From an uncultured Collinsella sp. (GTDB lineage Bacteria > Actinomycetota > Coriobacteriia > Coriobacteriales > Coriobacteriaceae): a stretch of 13,420 nucleotides of DNA. The position numbers and the translations under genes are program-made. The DNA lies in contig CALHDP010000041.1 of the NCBI GenBank assembly GCA_938023085.1, forward strand, positions 1 to 13,420. Reading direction: 5' to 3'. Of the stretch, positions 1 to 7,465 are shown one piece after another (the stretch's first letter is position 1; every line of letters begins with the position of its first letter). The notes under the pieces are model-generated. The model had not been told where the DNA came from. It ran no database searches and saw only the letters and a list, made by a program, of their open reading frames with translations.

Positions 1-57
1 TTAGCGAAGACGATCCCCCCCTATCCTGGATAAGACATGTAAAACCGATTTTATTAT
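1..57 (-). other. Downstream flank of the acetyltransferase gene with a G7 run
   Basis: This stretch follows the acetyltransferase stop codon and reaches the window edge. On the minus strand it carries seven consecutive G residues (C15-C21 on the plus strand). I see no credible start codon, ribosome site or terminator: the one ATG (38..36) meets a stop after five codons. It could be the leader of a further operon gene lying outside the window. Confidence 0.4.
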
Positions 58-567
58 TCAGACCCTGTTGTTTATATATTCGTCTGTTGCCCCATCTCGA
101 GAAATGATTTTGCATGGGTGCCCAATCACAATCGAATGGCTTGGTACGTCGCAGTTAACATAAGTGTTCGGTGCAACGAGAACGTCGTTGCCTAAACGAA
201 CGCCACCAACAATAGTTGAGTTGACACCAAGCCAAACGCAATCGCCAAGAACAGGCGCACCTTTTCGTTTGCCGCGGTTTTCCCGACCAATTGTCACACC
301 TTTGTGCATATTGCAGTTGCGACCGATAACGGCATTCGGGTTTACCGTAATGCCAAAAGCGTGACCCAGATACAAGCCTTCGCCAATCGAGGTGGCAGGC
401 GCGATCTCGAGACCATATTTGCAAGCCATCCTCTTTCGAAAAAGATGCCATAAAGGATTGTGCGAATTCTGGCACTTTCGAAGTAGCCAAACAAACCTCA
501 AAGCATGGTTTGAGAGAATAGACCCCCCCCCAAAGCGAATACGGTCACTGCTGTATACATTCGACAT
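58..567 (-). CDS. Hexapeptide-repeat O-acetyltransferase (serine acetyltransferase-like)
   Basis: Probable acetyl-CoA-dependent acetyltransferase that decorates a sugar of the repeat unit. The protein has 169 residues. A left-handed beta-helix runs from about residue 57 to 150, with typical turns such as IGEGLYLGHAFGITVNP (61-77), a catalytic-type His69 in LGHAFG, NMHKGVTIG (86-94) and the usual C-terminal GHPCKII. The fold is that of serine acetyltransferases (CysE) and capsule acetyltransferases. The missing CysE N-terminal domain and the locus favour a polysaccharide substrate. I chose ATG 567 because the frame can be opened further upstream only by overlapping the preceding epimerase gene; this start leaves a 13-base gap. 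Codons 13-15 are GGG GGG GGG, a nine-G homopolymer: one base lost gives a stop after 22 codons. Base composition is lower in GC than the right half of the operon. Family call firm; substrate unknown. Confidence 0.9.
   Translation of the reverse strand: MSNVYSSDRIRFGGGSILSNHALRFVWLLRKCQNSHNPLWHLFRKRMACKYGLEIAPATSIGEGLYLGHAFGITVNPNAVIGRNCNMHKGVTIGRENRGKRKGAPVLGDCVWLGVNSTIVGGVRLGNDVLVAPNTYVNCDVPSHSIVIGHPCKIISRDGATDEYINNRV
523..531 (-). repeat. G9 homopolymer in the 5' coding region of the acetyltransferase
   Basis: Nine consecutive C on the plus strand read as nine G on the coding strand and encode Gly13-Gly15. Homopolymer tracts of this length near the 5' end of surface-modification genes are classic slipped-strand contingency loci. 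With G8 the frame reaches TGA after 22 codons. With G10 it enters another frame that stays open to about position 155 but does not encode the hexapeptide domain. The shown sequence is in the ON frame. Confidence 0.75.
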
Positions 568-580
568 TGCTATCACCCAG

Positions 581-1621
581 CTAATTCCCGTAGAACTCGC
601 GATACCACTTCGCGAATTCACGAAGACCGTCCTCGAGCGGCGTTGCGGGTTTGTAACCAAAATCGCGCTCCAAGGCGCCAGTATCCGCATAGGTTACAGG
701 CACGTCACCAGGCTGCATAGGAACGAGCTGCTTATGCGCCTCGAAATCGTAATCGGCGGGGAGCACGCCCTCCTCAACCAGCACACGCTGCAGGGTGTCC
801 ACGAAGTCCAGCAGGTTCTCGGGATTCGAATTGCCGATGTTATACACGCGATGAGCGGCAATTGGCAAACCATCAGCACCGATCTTGACCTCAGGAGCGC
901 CGTCCATGACCCTGCGCACGCCCTCCACAATATCGTCCACGTACGTAAAGTCGCGCTTACAATCGCCCATGTTGAAAATCTTAATCGTATCGCCACGACG
1001 CAACTTCTCGGTGAAGCCGAAGTACGCCATGTCGGGCCTTCCCATGGGCCCGTACACCGTAAAGAAGCGCAGACCCGTGGCCGGGATGGAGTAGAGCTTG
1101 GAGTAGGCCGCGGCCATGAGTTCATTGCTCTTCTTGGTGGCAGCATACAAACTCACGGGGGAGTCTACGCGGTCCTCCTCGCTGAAGGGAACCTTCTCGT
1201 TGCCGCCATAAACCGAACTCGAACTCGCGTACACCAGGTGCTTCACCGGGTGATGACGGCATCCTTCCAAAATGTTAAAGAATCCAATCAGGTTCGAGTC
1301 GATGTAAGCCCTCGGGTTCTCAATGGAATACCGCACACCCGCCTGGGCGGCCAAGTTCACCACAACGTCGAAGCCGTTCTCAGCGAACAGGCGCTCTATC
1401 AACGCGGCATCGCACAGGTCGCCGCGCACGAAGGCGAAACGCCCCGCCTTGTCCACCTCCGCCAGCATTCGCAGGCGAGCCTCCTTGATGCCAGGGTCGT
1501 AGTAGCTGTTCACGTTGTCCAGACCGATGATCGCGTCGTCGGTGGTTTCGAGCAGCCGCTTCACCAGAAACGCCCCGATGAAGCCGGCGGCGCCAGTGAC
1601 GAGGACTTTTCTATCCTGCAT
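581..1621 (-). CDS. UDP-glucuronate 4-epimerase (NAD-dependent epimerase/dehydratase)
   Basis: Short-chain extended dehydrogenase that probably interconverts UDP-glucuronic and UDP-galacturonic acid using bound NAD. The 346 residues carry the Rossmann motif GAAGFIG (10-16), the serine run SSSS before VYGG (133-136), and the YxxxK pair Tyr159/Lys163 in YAATKK. They also carry the segments LRFFTVYGPMGRPDMA and FTYVDDIVEGV that mark the GlcA-epimerase branch of the GalE-like family. Length is normal for the branch. It starts at ATG 1621 after a G-rich weak ribosome site (GTGGGG), 66 bases downstream of the flippase gene. Its substrate would come from the UDP-glucose dehydrogenase of the same operon. 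A related activity, such as UDP-GlcNAc 4-epimerase, cannot be fully excluded, but the GlcA match is the best fit. Confidence 0.92.
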   Translation of the reverse strand: MQDRKVLVTGAAGFIGAFLVKRLLETTDDAIIGLDNVNSYYDPGIKEARLRMLAEVDKAGRFAFVRGDLCDAALIERLFAENGFDVVVNLAAQAGVRYSIENPRAYIDSNLIGFFNILEGCRHHPVKHLVYASSSSVYGGNEKVPFSEEDRVDSPVSLYAATKKSNELMAAAYSKLYSIPATGLRFFTVYGPMGRPDMAYFGFTEKLRRGDTIKIFNMGDCKRDFTYVDDIVEGVRRVMDGAPEVKIGADGLPIAAHRVYNIGNSNPENLLDFVDTLQRVLVEEGVLPADYDFEAHKQLVPMQPGDVPVTYADTGALERDFGYKPATPLEDGLREFAKWYREFYGN

Positions 1622-1687
1622 ATATACCCCACTCTTTCGTTTTAAGGAAGTCCTGAGATGGAACTCCCAACAAGTTAATTACAGACC

Positions 1688-3154
1688 TCAAAACGTTTTA
1701 AAGCCGCCGCCCTTGACCAGCTTCAGCAGCACCCTCCTACTCTTGGGCAAAGCAAAGCAAATCGCGAAATAGACAACGACGCACCCTACAATGTCCAACC
1801 CGACGCCAAGCCAGTTGCTAGATGCGAGTCCATACGTCACCCATGCAAATGCGCACATCATCGATGTGCAGAAAATGGGCTCCTTGAGCGACAACATAGT
1901 GCGCCCAAACGAAAGGCCAACCACGAAATATGTGACCACTTGGTTGATAGCAATCAAAAGGATTCTCAATCCCGCATCAGCCCACACGACGGCATCGAAC
2001 CCTTGCATAGCCGCCACGGTCATAAGCGGCGTCATCAACACGAGGTACATCACCTGCACAAGCGTAGACACGCGCGGTTTACCAAGAGAGCGATACATCT
2101 CGCTGCTGTAGTATGAGAGCAGCACCATCGGCCCCTGCACCAGCCCATACAACCCGAACATGAGCGTCGCCTCGCCCCACTGATCGCCGAGCAACAGGGC
2201 CACCAAAGGCTCGCGGAATACGAAGATACCCGCAGACAACGGCAACAGGAACAATGCCACCATGAACTGGAAGCGTCGCAGATAAGCAACGTATTCTTCC
2301 CGATCAAACTGAAGGCGCGAAAGTGACGAGAACAAGATGGGCGTCGTAGCGTTCGTGATAATCCCGAAGCACCCGCTCACAAAGGTGACTGGCGTCTTGT
2401 AATATCCCAACTCAGCCGCACCCAGGAAATGCCCCACGATAAAGGTGCCCGCCCAAGAGGAAAGCCATATGGTGAACGACTCCAAAAGCGTCCATCCGCT
2501 GAATGAGAACATAGCCTTCAGCATGTTGAAGGAGTAGAAAAAACGCGGCTTCCACTCAGACAGCAGAGTCAGCCCCACTGCATTTACAATATTCGCCGCC
2601 AAAGTGCCAACGATAAGCGACCAGTAACCAAATCCCATAAACGCCAGTACAAGCGTCGAGCCGAAGTTAAGTAAGGTCGACGTCAGTCTCACCGGCATAA
2701 GCGACTTGAAATCGAGATTACGGTGGAACAACGCCATCTGAATGCTCGAAAACGACGTCAACGGGAGAGAGAGGCAGGCCACGGCCAAGGGAAAGCCCAG
2801 CGACGGATTGCCCACGAAGGTGGCCACCGGATCGTTGAATATGGCAATGAGACACCACAGGACCACCGATATGCCGAAGTTCGTCCAAAAGGCCACGTTA
2901 GCGTTGGCATGCAGGTCTTTTTTGTCTCGGAAGCTGTGTTGCACCAGGTACTTCTGGAACCCGGCGTCCGCGAACATGTCGGCAAAGCTCACTACCATGG
3001 TGACGGTCGCCACCATGCCAAACGCCTCTGGCGCCAGCAGCCTCGCTAAGACGAGCTGCGAGATAGGCGAGATGATTTTGGCGATAATCTCGGTTGCCAG
3101 AGACCACTTTGCCGCGCTTGCCGACCTCGCCCGGAGGTCTTTTGTGTCGGACAT
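1688..3154 (-). CDS. Oligosaccharide flippase (Wzx/WzxC-type, MOP superfamily)
   Basis: Membrane protein of 488 residues that probably flips the undecaprenyl-diphosphate-linked repeat unit across the cytoplasmic membrane. The N-terminal block KWSLATEIIAKIISPISQ and RLLAPEAFGMVATVTM, followed by FADAGFQKYLVQ, is typical of the WzxC-like polysaccharide transporter branch. About 12-14 hydrophobic segments are spread along the protein, and the C-terminus is basic. ATG 3154 has a strong ribosome site, GGAGG, six bases upstream. The gene follows the ATP-grasp gene after 84 bases that contain no clear terminator. Together with the EpsG-like polymerase it indicates a Wzx/Wzy rather than an ABC-transporter pathway. 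Substrate specificity cannot be read from sequence. Confidence 0.92.
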   Translation of the reverse strand: MSDTKDLRARSASAAKWSLATEIIAKIISPISQLVLARLLAPEAFGMVATVTMVVSFADMFADAGFQKYLVQHSFRDKKDLHANANVAFWTNFGISVVLWCLIAIFNDPVATFVGNPSLGFPLAVACLSLPLTSFSSIQMALFHRNLDFKSLMPVRLTSTLLNFGSTLVLAFMGFGYWSLIVGTLAANIVNAVGLTLLSEWKPRFFYSFNMLKAMFSFSGWTLLESFTIWLSSWAGTFIVGHFLGAAELGYYKTPVTFVSGCFGIITNATTPILFSSLSRLQFDREEYVAYLRRFQFMVALFLLPLSAGIFVFREPLVALLLGDQWGEATLMFGLYGLVQGPMVLLSYYSSEMYRSLGKPRVSTLVQVMYLVLMTPLMTVAAMQGFDAVVWADAGLRILLIAINQVVTYFVVGLSFGRTMLSLKEPIFCTSMMCAFAWVTYGLASSNWLGVGLDIVGCVVVYFAICFALPKSRRVLLKLVKGGGFKTF

Positions 3155-3238
3155 ACTAAACCTCCATGAAGAAACGCCGGAGCGCGCTTACTGGCTGATT
3201 ATCCATGCGCACGCACTGAATGCAGCTTTCGTTTGCCA

Positions 3239-4186
3239 TCATTCCTCGTTTTCACGTTGGGGCAAAGAAACCATTTGCCCCAACGTCCTCTCCGCCTCAG
3301 CGGGGCTGAAAGGCGTAAACCCGCCCCACGGGTAGAAAGTCAGCTCGCCGACGAGAACGCGCCCCTTGCAGATGAAGAGGTCGACCCTCAAGAAAGGTAC
3401 ACCGTCACTCAGTTTCCTTGATAGCTCGAGCATCTCGCTGAGCTGCTCCGGGGCAGGGATCGTCTCTTCGGAACTCGCGTATCCCATCGCCAAAGGCAGC
3501 AGATTCCACTCAGTGTCGTAGAAATCGTTGTACCTCTTCTCAGAATCGTTCTTGTCCCCGTGACAATAAGAAATCAGCCGGGGTTCCCCGTCAAAGCAGA
3601 AGAAGTCGAACTCGTCGATGCCTTCCCAGTTATCGTCTTCATCACGGGCATTATCGCCCTCGCTCTCCAAGAACTCCTCGGCGAACACGACGGGCTTCAC
3701 GTTCTTGTAAGGCCATTCCCTGCACCCGTAAAAATAATTCTGCTTCAAATGACCCCGAAAAAAGTCCTTGGCACTGTTGAGATCGAAGTGTCCCTTGTCA
3801 GTGCAGATGAGCACGCCGCCGCAGTCGTGGTTCGTTTTGAGTACGAACTTCTCCGGTAGCCCACTCACATCGATGTCATCAGCGGAATTCCAGGCGCCCA
3901 ACGTCTTGACCACGTGCTCGGAGCCCACACGCGAGGCAATGAGGTCCTTAGCGCGGTACTTGTCGACCATGGTCGTGTACGCAGGGTTGTGATCGTTAAG
4001 CTTCAGCCACTGCATCTTCTCAGTGAAGGTCACCGGCGAGTCTATGCTAGGCCACATGCCCAACTTGGCGCGATGCATCAATCGAAGGTGCGTCCTGTCG
4101 GAAACCCATTTCGTTAGACCCTTCGACGTAAAGGCACAGTAGGCCATCCACGGGTCACTTAGGTATTTTTTAATTTTGCTTTCCAT
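3239..4186 (-). CDS. TupA-like ATP-grasp protein
   Basis: Soluble ATP-grasp family protein of 315 residues. It resembles TupA, needed for teichuronopeptide synthesis in alkaliphilic Bacillus, and similar proteins found in many capsule loci. Visible family blocks: FTEKMQWLKLND (54-65), DKYRAK (75-80), LPEKFVLKTNHDCGG (110-124, nucleotide-binding strand and loop), EWPYKNVKP (157-165), FLRVDLF (265-271) and GELTFYPWGG (280-289). An acidic stretch lies at about 173-193. ATP-grasp enzymes form acyl-phosphate intermediates and ligate amines, so attachment of an amino acid to a uronic acid carboxyl is a reasonable inference here, not a demonstrated reaction. I chose ATG 4186, which has AAGGA ten bases upstream, over an upstream TTG at 4219. 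The gap from the polymerase gene is 143 bases. A glycosyltransferase-like transfer role is the main alternative. Confidence 0.85.
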   Translation of the reverse strand: MESKIKKYLSDPWMAYCAFTSKGLTKWVSDRTHLRLMHRAKLGMWPSIDSPVTFTEKMQWLKLNDHNPAYTTMVDKYRAKDLIASRVGSEHVVKTLGAWNSADDIDVSGLPEKFVLKTNHDCGGVLICTDKGHFDLNSAKDFFRGHLKQNYFYGCREWPYKNVKPVVFAEEFLESEGDNARDEDDNWEGIDEFDFFCFDGEPRLISYCHGDKNDSEKRYNDFYDTEWNLLPLAMGYASSEETIPAPEQLSEMLELSRKLSDGVPFLRVDLFICKGRVLVGELTFYPWGGFTPFSPAEAERTLGQMVSLPQRENEE

Positions 4187-4305
4187 ATATACAATTTCCT
4201 TAAGTCCGAGCTTAAACAAAGCGTTTTACTTTTTAATTCTCTGCGCTACACATGGAACAAGCCCTGGGCGTATGCAAACCACCAACGTAGACTTTGCTCG
4301 TATAT

Positions 4306-4324
4306 GCCCGAAACGGTTTCGGGC
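4306..4324 (-). repeat. 9-bp inverted repeat just after the polymerase stop codon
   Basis: Arms GCCCGAAAC (4306-4314) and GTTTCGGGC (4316-4324) are perfect complements around one base. As RNA this would fold as a 7-bp stem with a 5-base loop. It sits five bases after the polymerase stop codon (4330-4332). No T-run follows on the minus strand, so it is not a standard intrinsic terminator. It may be a processing or 3'-end stabilising stem, or a partial attenuator inside the operon. Confidence 0.6.
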
Positions 4325-4329
4325 ACTAT

Positions 4330-5418
4330 TTACCCCATCCAGACGAACGAATAAGACTCGATACCAAGCCCGGTATGAAGCAGATAGGCATAAAAGGCGT
4401 AGAAAAGGAACCAGACAACTAGAAAACAGCCAAGACAAAAACGGGCTTTTATTTTCCGAGCGTCCTTCACGAAGCCTCCGAAAATCACGGGGCCTAATAC
4501 GGTGAAGTAATAGGCTATGCGGCCGGCGTTGGCAATCACATAAGAGGACGCCGAAGCCAAAATGCCTAAAGCGTAAAACACGAGCGGCATCCGGTTGGCT
4601 TTGAGCCGCGACGTTCCGTCGCTCTCAACCGGGGCAACATTCGCAGTTTCGCGGCTGACGAAATATGCGATCGCGAGGACGGTCGCCTGCGCAAAAACCA
4701 TCAACCCGATGCTCGATTCGTTCACGGAGTAACGCGCATACCGGTCGACGAGCTTAGAGCCCGCATAAGCTGCCAGGAACAGCAGGGCAACCGATGCAAG
4801 CATCTTCGCGGCGAACTGCGATCGGCTCTTGCTTTTGTTGGAAAATAGGTAGTAGATGAGGAATAGGACCCCTATCAGGGCGGACGCGTGCAAAAGAGCG
4901 CCAACAGCCCACCAAGCGCAAAAAAGCAACGGCTTATTCTGTTCTAAAAACCTGGTTGCGTAGAAAACCAGCGAGACTGCAATCATCTGGCACGTCAGAC
5001 ACATAGACAGCGGGAACACCGTTGCCGTATAGACGAACATCGCAAACGAGAGCGATGCCGTCCGTCTAAAATCCCAAAGCCTGAAAGCAAAAAAGGCGTT
5101 GGTGATCAGCGACTCGACGACGAGCAAGAACGAGTAATTGTTACAGATATGGAGCACCGCACTTGTGAAGACACCGTACGGAACGCTGAACGTATGGTTC
5201 CACATCGTGGTCCCATACGCGTAGAAGTACTCGATTCCCTCTTTATAACCCAGGGTATCCTGCCCAACCGCATACGACCTCAAGCCCCCGACGGCGGTAA
5301 GAAGAACCACGGCAGCGACCAGCCCAGCCTTACTCTTGCCGTTTTCCGACATGCGCGCAAGCGCCGCTGAAAGCAAAACGACAAGAAAGTAGAAAAGCGA
5401 TGTTTCGATAAAGTTCAT
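4330..5418 (-). CDS. EpsG-like polysaccharide polymerase (Wzy-type), integral membrane
   Basis: Polytopic membrane protein of 362 residues with roughly 9-11 hydrophobic segments, starting with LFYFLVVLLSAALA near the N-terminus. The block GGLRSYAVGQDTLGYKEG (44-61) matches the loop after the first helices of the EpsG family (R..vG.Dt..Y). The motif ALLHASALIGV, with a membrane-embedded His, is another family hallmark. EpsG proteins are taken to polymerise lipid-linked repeat units on the outer face of the membrane. Its ATG 5418 overlaps the stop of the preceding GT4 by four bases (ATGA), so translation is probably coupled. Family resemblance is good, but polymerases diverge strongly and the linkage formed cannot be predicted. 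A 9-bp inverted repeat follows the stop. Confidence 0.82.
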   Translation of the reverse strand: MNFIETSLFYFLVVLLSAALARMSENGKSKAGLVAAVVLLTAVGGLRSYAVGQDTLGYKEGIEYFYAYGTTMWNHTFSVPYGVFTSAVLHICNNYSFLLVVESLITNAFFAFRLWDFRRTASLSFAMFVYTATVFPLSMCLTCQMIAVSLVFYATRFLEQNKPLLFCAWWAVGALLHASALIGVLFLIYYLFSNKSKSRSQFAAKMLASVALLFLAAYAGSKLVDRYARYSVNESSIGLMVFAQATVLAIAYFVSRETANVAPVESDGTSRLKANRMPLVFYALGILASASSYVIANAGRIAYYFTVLGPVIFGGFVKDARKIKARFCLGCFLVVWFLFYAFYAYLLHTGLGIESYSFVWMG

Positions 5419-6518
5419 CCGAATACCAGCCTCACGAAACCGGGAAGCTCCGAATTGATTTCATAGCCCGAGCCTTTCAAATCCCTCGCACTGGCGCTTG
5501 ACCCTATGCGATCCGCGGAGAGCGCGGCGTCGGCCCATTCGTCCAGAGCGTCGCCCAGACTTTTGTAAACGACGTTCTCGCAAATGCCAACCTCCCGCGT
5601 GATGGAGTCGCTAATCACGCAAGGGAGTCCGTTTGCCTGCGCCTCGACGACGACGTTCGGCAGGCCTTCGTAGACAGAGGGGAAGATGAAGACGTCCATA
5701 GCCGAATAGAGACGGCGGACATCGCTCCTAACCCCGGCAAACACCACCCTATCGGTCAATCCGAGCTCGGCAACGCGCCTCTCAACGGCCGTGCGTGTCT
5801 CGCCTTTGCCGACGAGAATGAGGACGGCGTCTGGCCTTCTCCGGGCGATTTCAGCAAAAACATCGACAAGGAAGAGGTGGTTCTTCTGCTCACTGAACCT
5901 CCCGACGTGCCCGACGACATAGGACTCGGCAGGAACGCCCAGTTCGCGCTTAACATCGTCCCGTGTCGAAGCGTCATAGGCGTAGTCCTCGAGGTTGAGC
6001 GCGTTCTTCATGAGATGAAAACGCGGCCCCGATACCCCCGCCTTGCCGAACATGTAGACGCCCGCCTCGGTAGACGGGGCGGCGAAGTCGGTCGCCGCAA
6101 CCCTGACAAGGGGCTTGAAAAGATTGTGCAGCAGGGTCTCCTTTTTGCTGTTCGAAACTGTACCCGTGTTGCTTGACCTGAATATGGTTCTGGACACGCC
6201 TCCGAATCTCATGGCGAGCAAATCAAGACAGGAAAGGCTGTGCTGAGACGACCTGACAGCACAGCAATAACCGCCGTCCCGGGCTATCTGCATGAGCCGC
6301 TTGAACGAAGCGACCGGCCCGGCCTCGGTCTTCTTGACTGTGTGCACAATTCTGCCGCCCATCGACTCGATTTCGGCGTCGTAAAAGCCCGGCACGTCGG
6401 ACGACACACAGAAGTCGAGCTGATAGCGCGACTTGTCCAAAGCCCGGTAATACTTCATGAATACCGTCTCGGCCCCGCCGGTGTCCATCGAGGTCACGAT
6501 ATAGAGGGCCTTCTTCAT
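5415..6518 (-). CDS. GT4-family glycosyltransferase (EpsF-like)
   Basis: GT-B fold, retaining glycosyltransferase of 367 residues that probably adds one sugar to the lipid-linked repeat unit at the cytoplasmic face. The N-terminal domain opens with ALYIVTSMDTGGAETVF, the typical donor/acceptor glycine-rich loop. The C-terminal domain has GHVGRFSEQKNH (203-214), LILVGKGE (233-240) and the EX7E pair Glu284/Glu292 in FPSVYEGLPNVVVEAQANGLP. No transmembrane segment is visible. It overlaps its upstream neighbour, the C5-epimerase, by four bases, and the downstream polymerase by four bases, forming a translationally coupled block. Family assignment is strong; donor and acceptor are unknown. Confidence 0.92.
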   Translation of the reverse strand: MKKALYIVTSMDTGGAETVFMKYYRALDKSRYQLDFCVSSDVPGFYDAEIESMGGRIVHTVKKTEAGPVASFKRLMQIARDGGYCCAVRSSQHSLSCLDLLAMRFGGVSRTIFRSSNTGTVSNSKKETLLHNLFKPLVRVAATDFAAPSTEAGVYMFGKAGVSGPRFHLMKNALNLEDYAYDASTRDDVKRELGVPAESYVVGHVGRFSEQKNHLFLVDVFAEIARRRPDAVLILVGKGETRTAVERRVAELGLTDRVVFAGVRSDVRRLYSAMDVFIFPSVYEGLPNVVVEAQANGLPCVISDSITREVGICENVVYKSLGDALDEWADAALSADRIGSSASARDLKGSGYEINSELPGFVRLVFG

Positions 6519-7465
6519 TGGACGATCACCGCATCGGATTTCTCGATCAGCTTCTGCAGCGCCTTTTTAGCAATCGCCTTCCTGCGGTTGGCCGGAGATT
6601 CCTGATAGCGCTCGTATACCTCGGCCTTCACCGCGAACCTTGCGTCGCCTGAAAGATCCGCCATTGCGCGGAGCTGCGCTATATGTAGATGATGGTAGGC
6701 GGGAGAGGCGATACGCTTTTCCATGTCGTAATAAGACCAGAAGCCGGCGTCGTAGTCATCCAAATGGCAAGCCAACGTCTCCGCAGAGTGCTTGAATGGC
6801 CCGGCGAAGCGCGCGTCGACCAACGATGCGTCATAGAGACCGAAAAGGCTAAACACCCAACCGTTCATGACACTGCGCCTGGGGCGTTGAGGGTACTCCT
6901 CCAGGAACAGTTCTCCCCCGTCATGCGACGACACGCCGCCATTGCCCATGTCGATAAGCATGAACTCGGCAGCTTTCAGCGCCGCAACTCTATAGCACTC
7001 GTCCCCGAAAGCCGCATGGGCCCTCAGCAGCATCGAGCACCCCTCGCCTTGGGCCATCGAGGAGACGGAGTACTTAGCGCTGCCTATCGGACCAAATGCG
7101 TCCCAAGAGCCGTCATCCCGCTGGGCGCCGATCGCCCAATCCGAGCATACCCTTAGTGCGTCGAGAAAGCGCTCAACTTCATCCGACCTGAGAATGCTCA
7201 AGTCGTAACAGCCCAAACCGTATTGGAAAATGGCGATGGGGAAATGCACCCGCGCCCCACCGGCGATGACGCTAACAGGGACACCGCCCTCGTCGAGCAG
7301 AGTACTGCCAGTGACCTTGCCGGTCAAATCGTTGTAGTACCCGGACAACTGTCCGACATTATAGGCCCTGCCCAAGCTCTGCTCTACGGCCACAGCCGTC
7401 TTGCCAGTGAGCATTTTGCTCCACCTTTTGAGCATGGTCATCTTCTGCGCAATCTGGCCCATCAT
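6515..7465 (-). CDS. D-glucuronyl C5-epimerase-like protein
   Basis: Protein of 316 residues with the C-terminal domain of heparin/heparan D-glucuronyl C5-epimerases, which convert GlcA to L-iduronic acid within a glycan. Diagnostic blocks: VHFPIAIFQYGLGCYDLS (73-90), MAQGEGCSMLLRA (137-149), EEYPQ then SVMNGWVFSLFGLYD (198-212), GFWSYYDM (241-248) and SPAYHHLHIAQL (254-265). Tyr245/Tyr246 and Tyr257 fall where the animal enzyme has its catalytic tyrosines (YDL and YHTTH motifs, from memory). No signal peptide or membrane segment is evident, so it seems cytoplasmic. Start: two adjacent ATGs (7465 and 7462); AAGG spacing suits the second slightly better. ATGA overlaps join it to GT4 genes on both sides. 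The neighbouring UDP-glucose dehydrogenase supplies GlcA, which supports the role. Activity and exact substrate are inferred. Confidence 0.85.
   Translation of the reverse strand: MMGQIAQKMTMLKRWSKMLTGKTAVAVEQSLGRAYNVGQLSGYYNDLTGKVTGSTLLDEGGVPVSVIAGGARVHFPIAIFQYGLGCYDLSILRSDEVERFLDALRVCSDWAIGAQRDDGSWDAFGPIGSAKYSVSSMAQGEGCSMLLRAHAAFGDECYRVAALKAAEFMLIDMGNGGVSSHDGGELFLEEYPQRPRRSVMNGWVFSLFGLYDASLVDARFAGPFKHSAETLACHLDDYDAGFWSYYDMEKRIASPAYHHLHIAQLRAMADLSGDARFAVKAEVYERYQESPANRRKAIAKKALQKLIEKSDAVIVQ

Noticed and set aside
392..1645. Long plus-strand open frame opposite the epimerase gene
   Set aside because: It mirrors the codon pattern of a well-supported epimerase on the other strand and its translation has no family features.
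3156..3206. Sixteen-residue open frame ending at the flippase ribosome site (possible leader peptide)
   Set aside because: No ribosome site before its ATG and no attenuator structure around it; easily chance.
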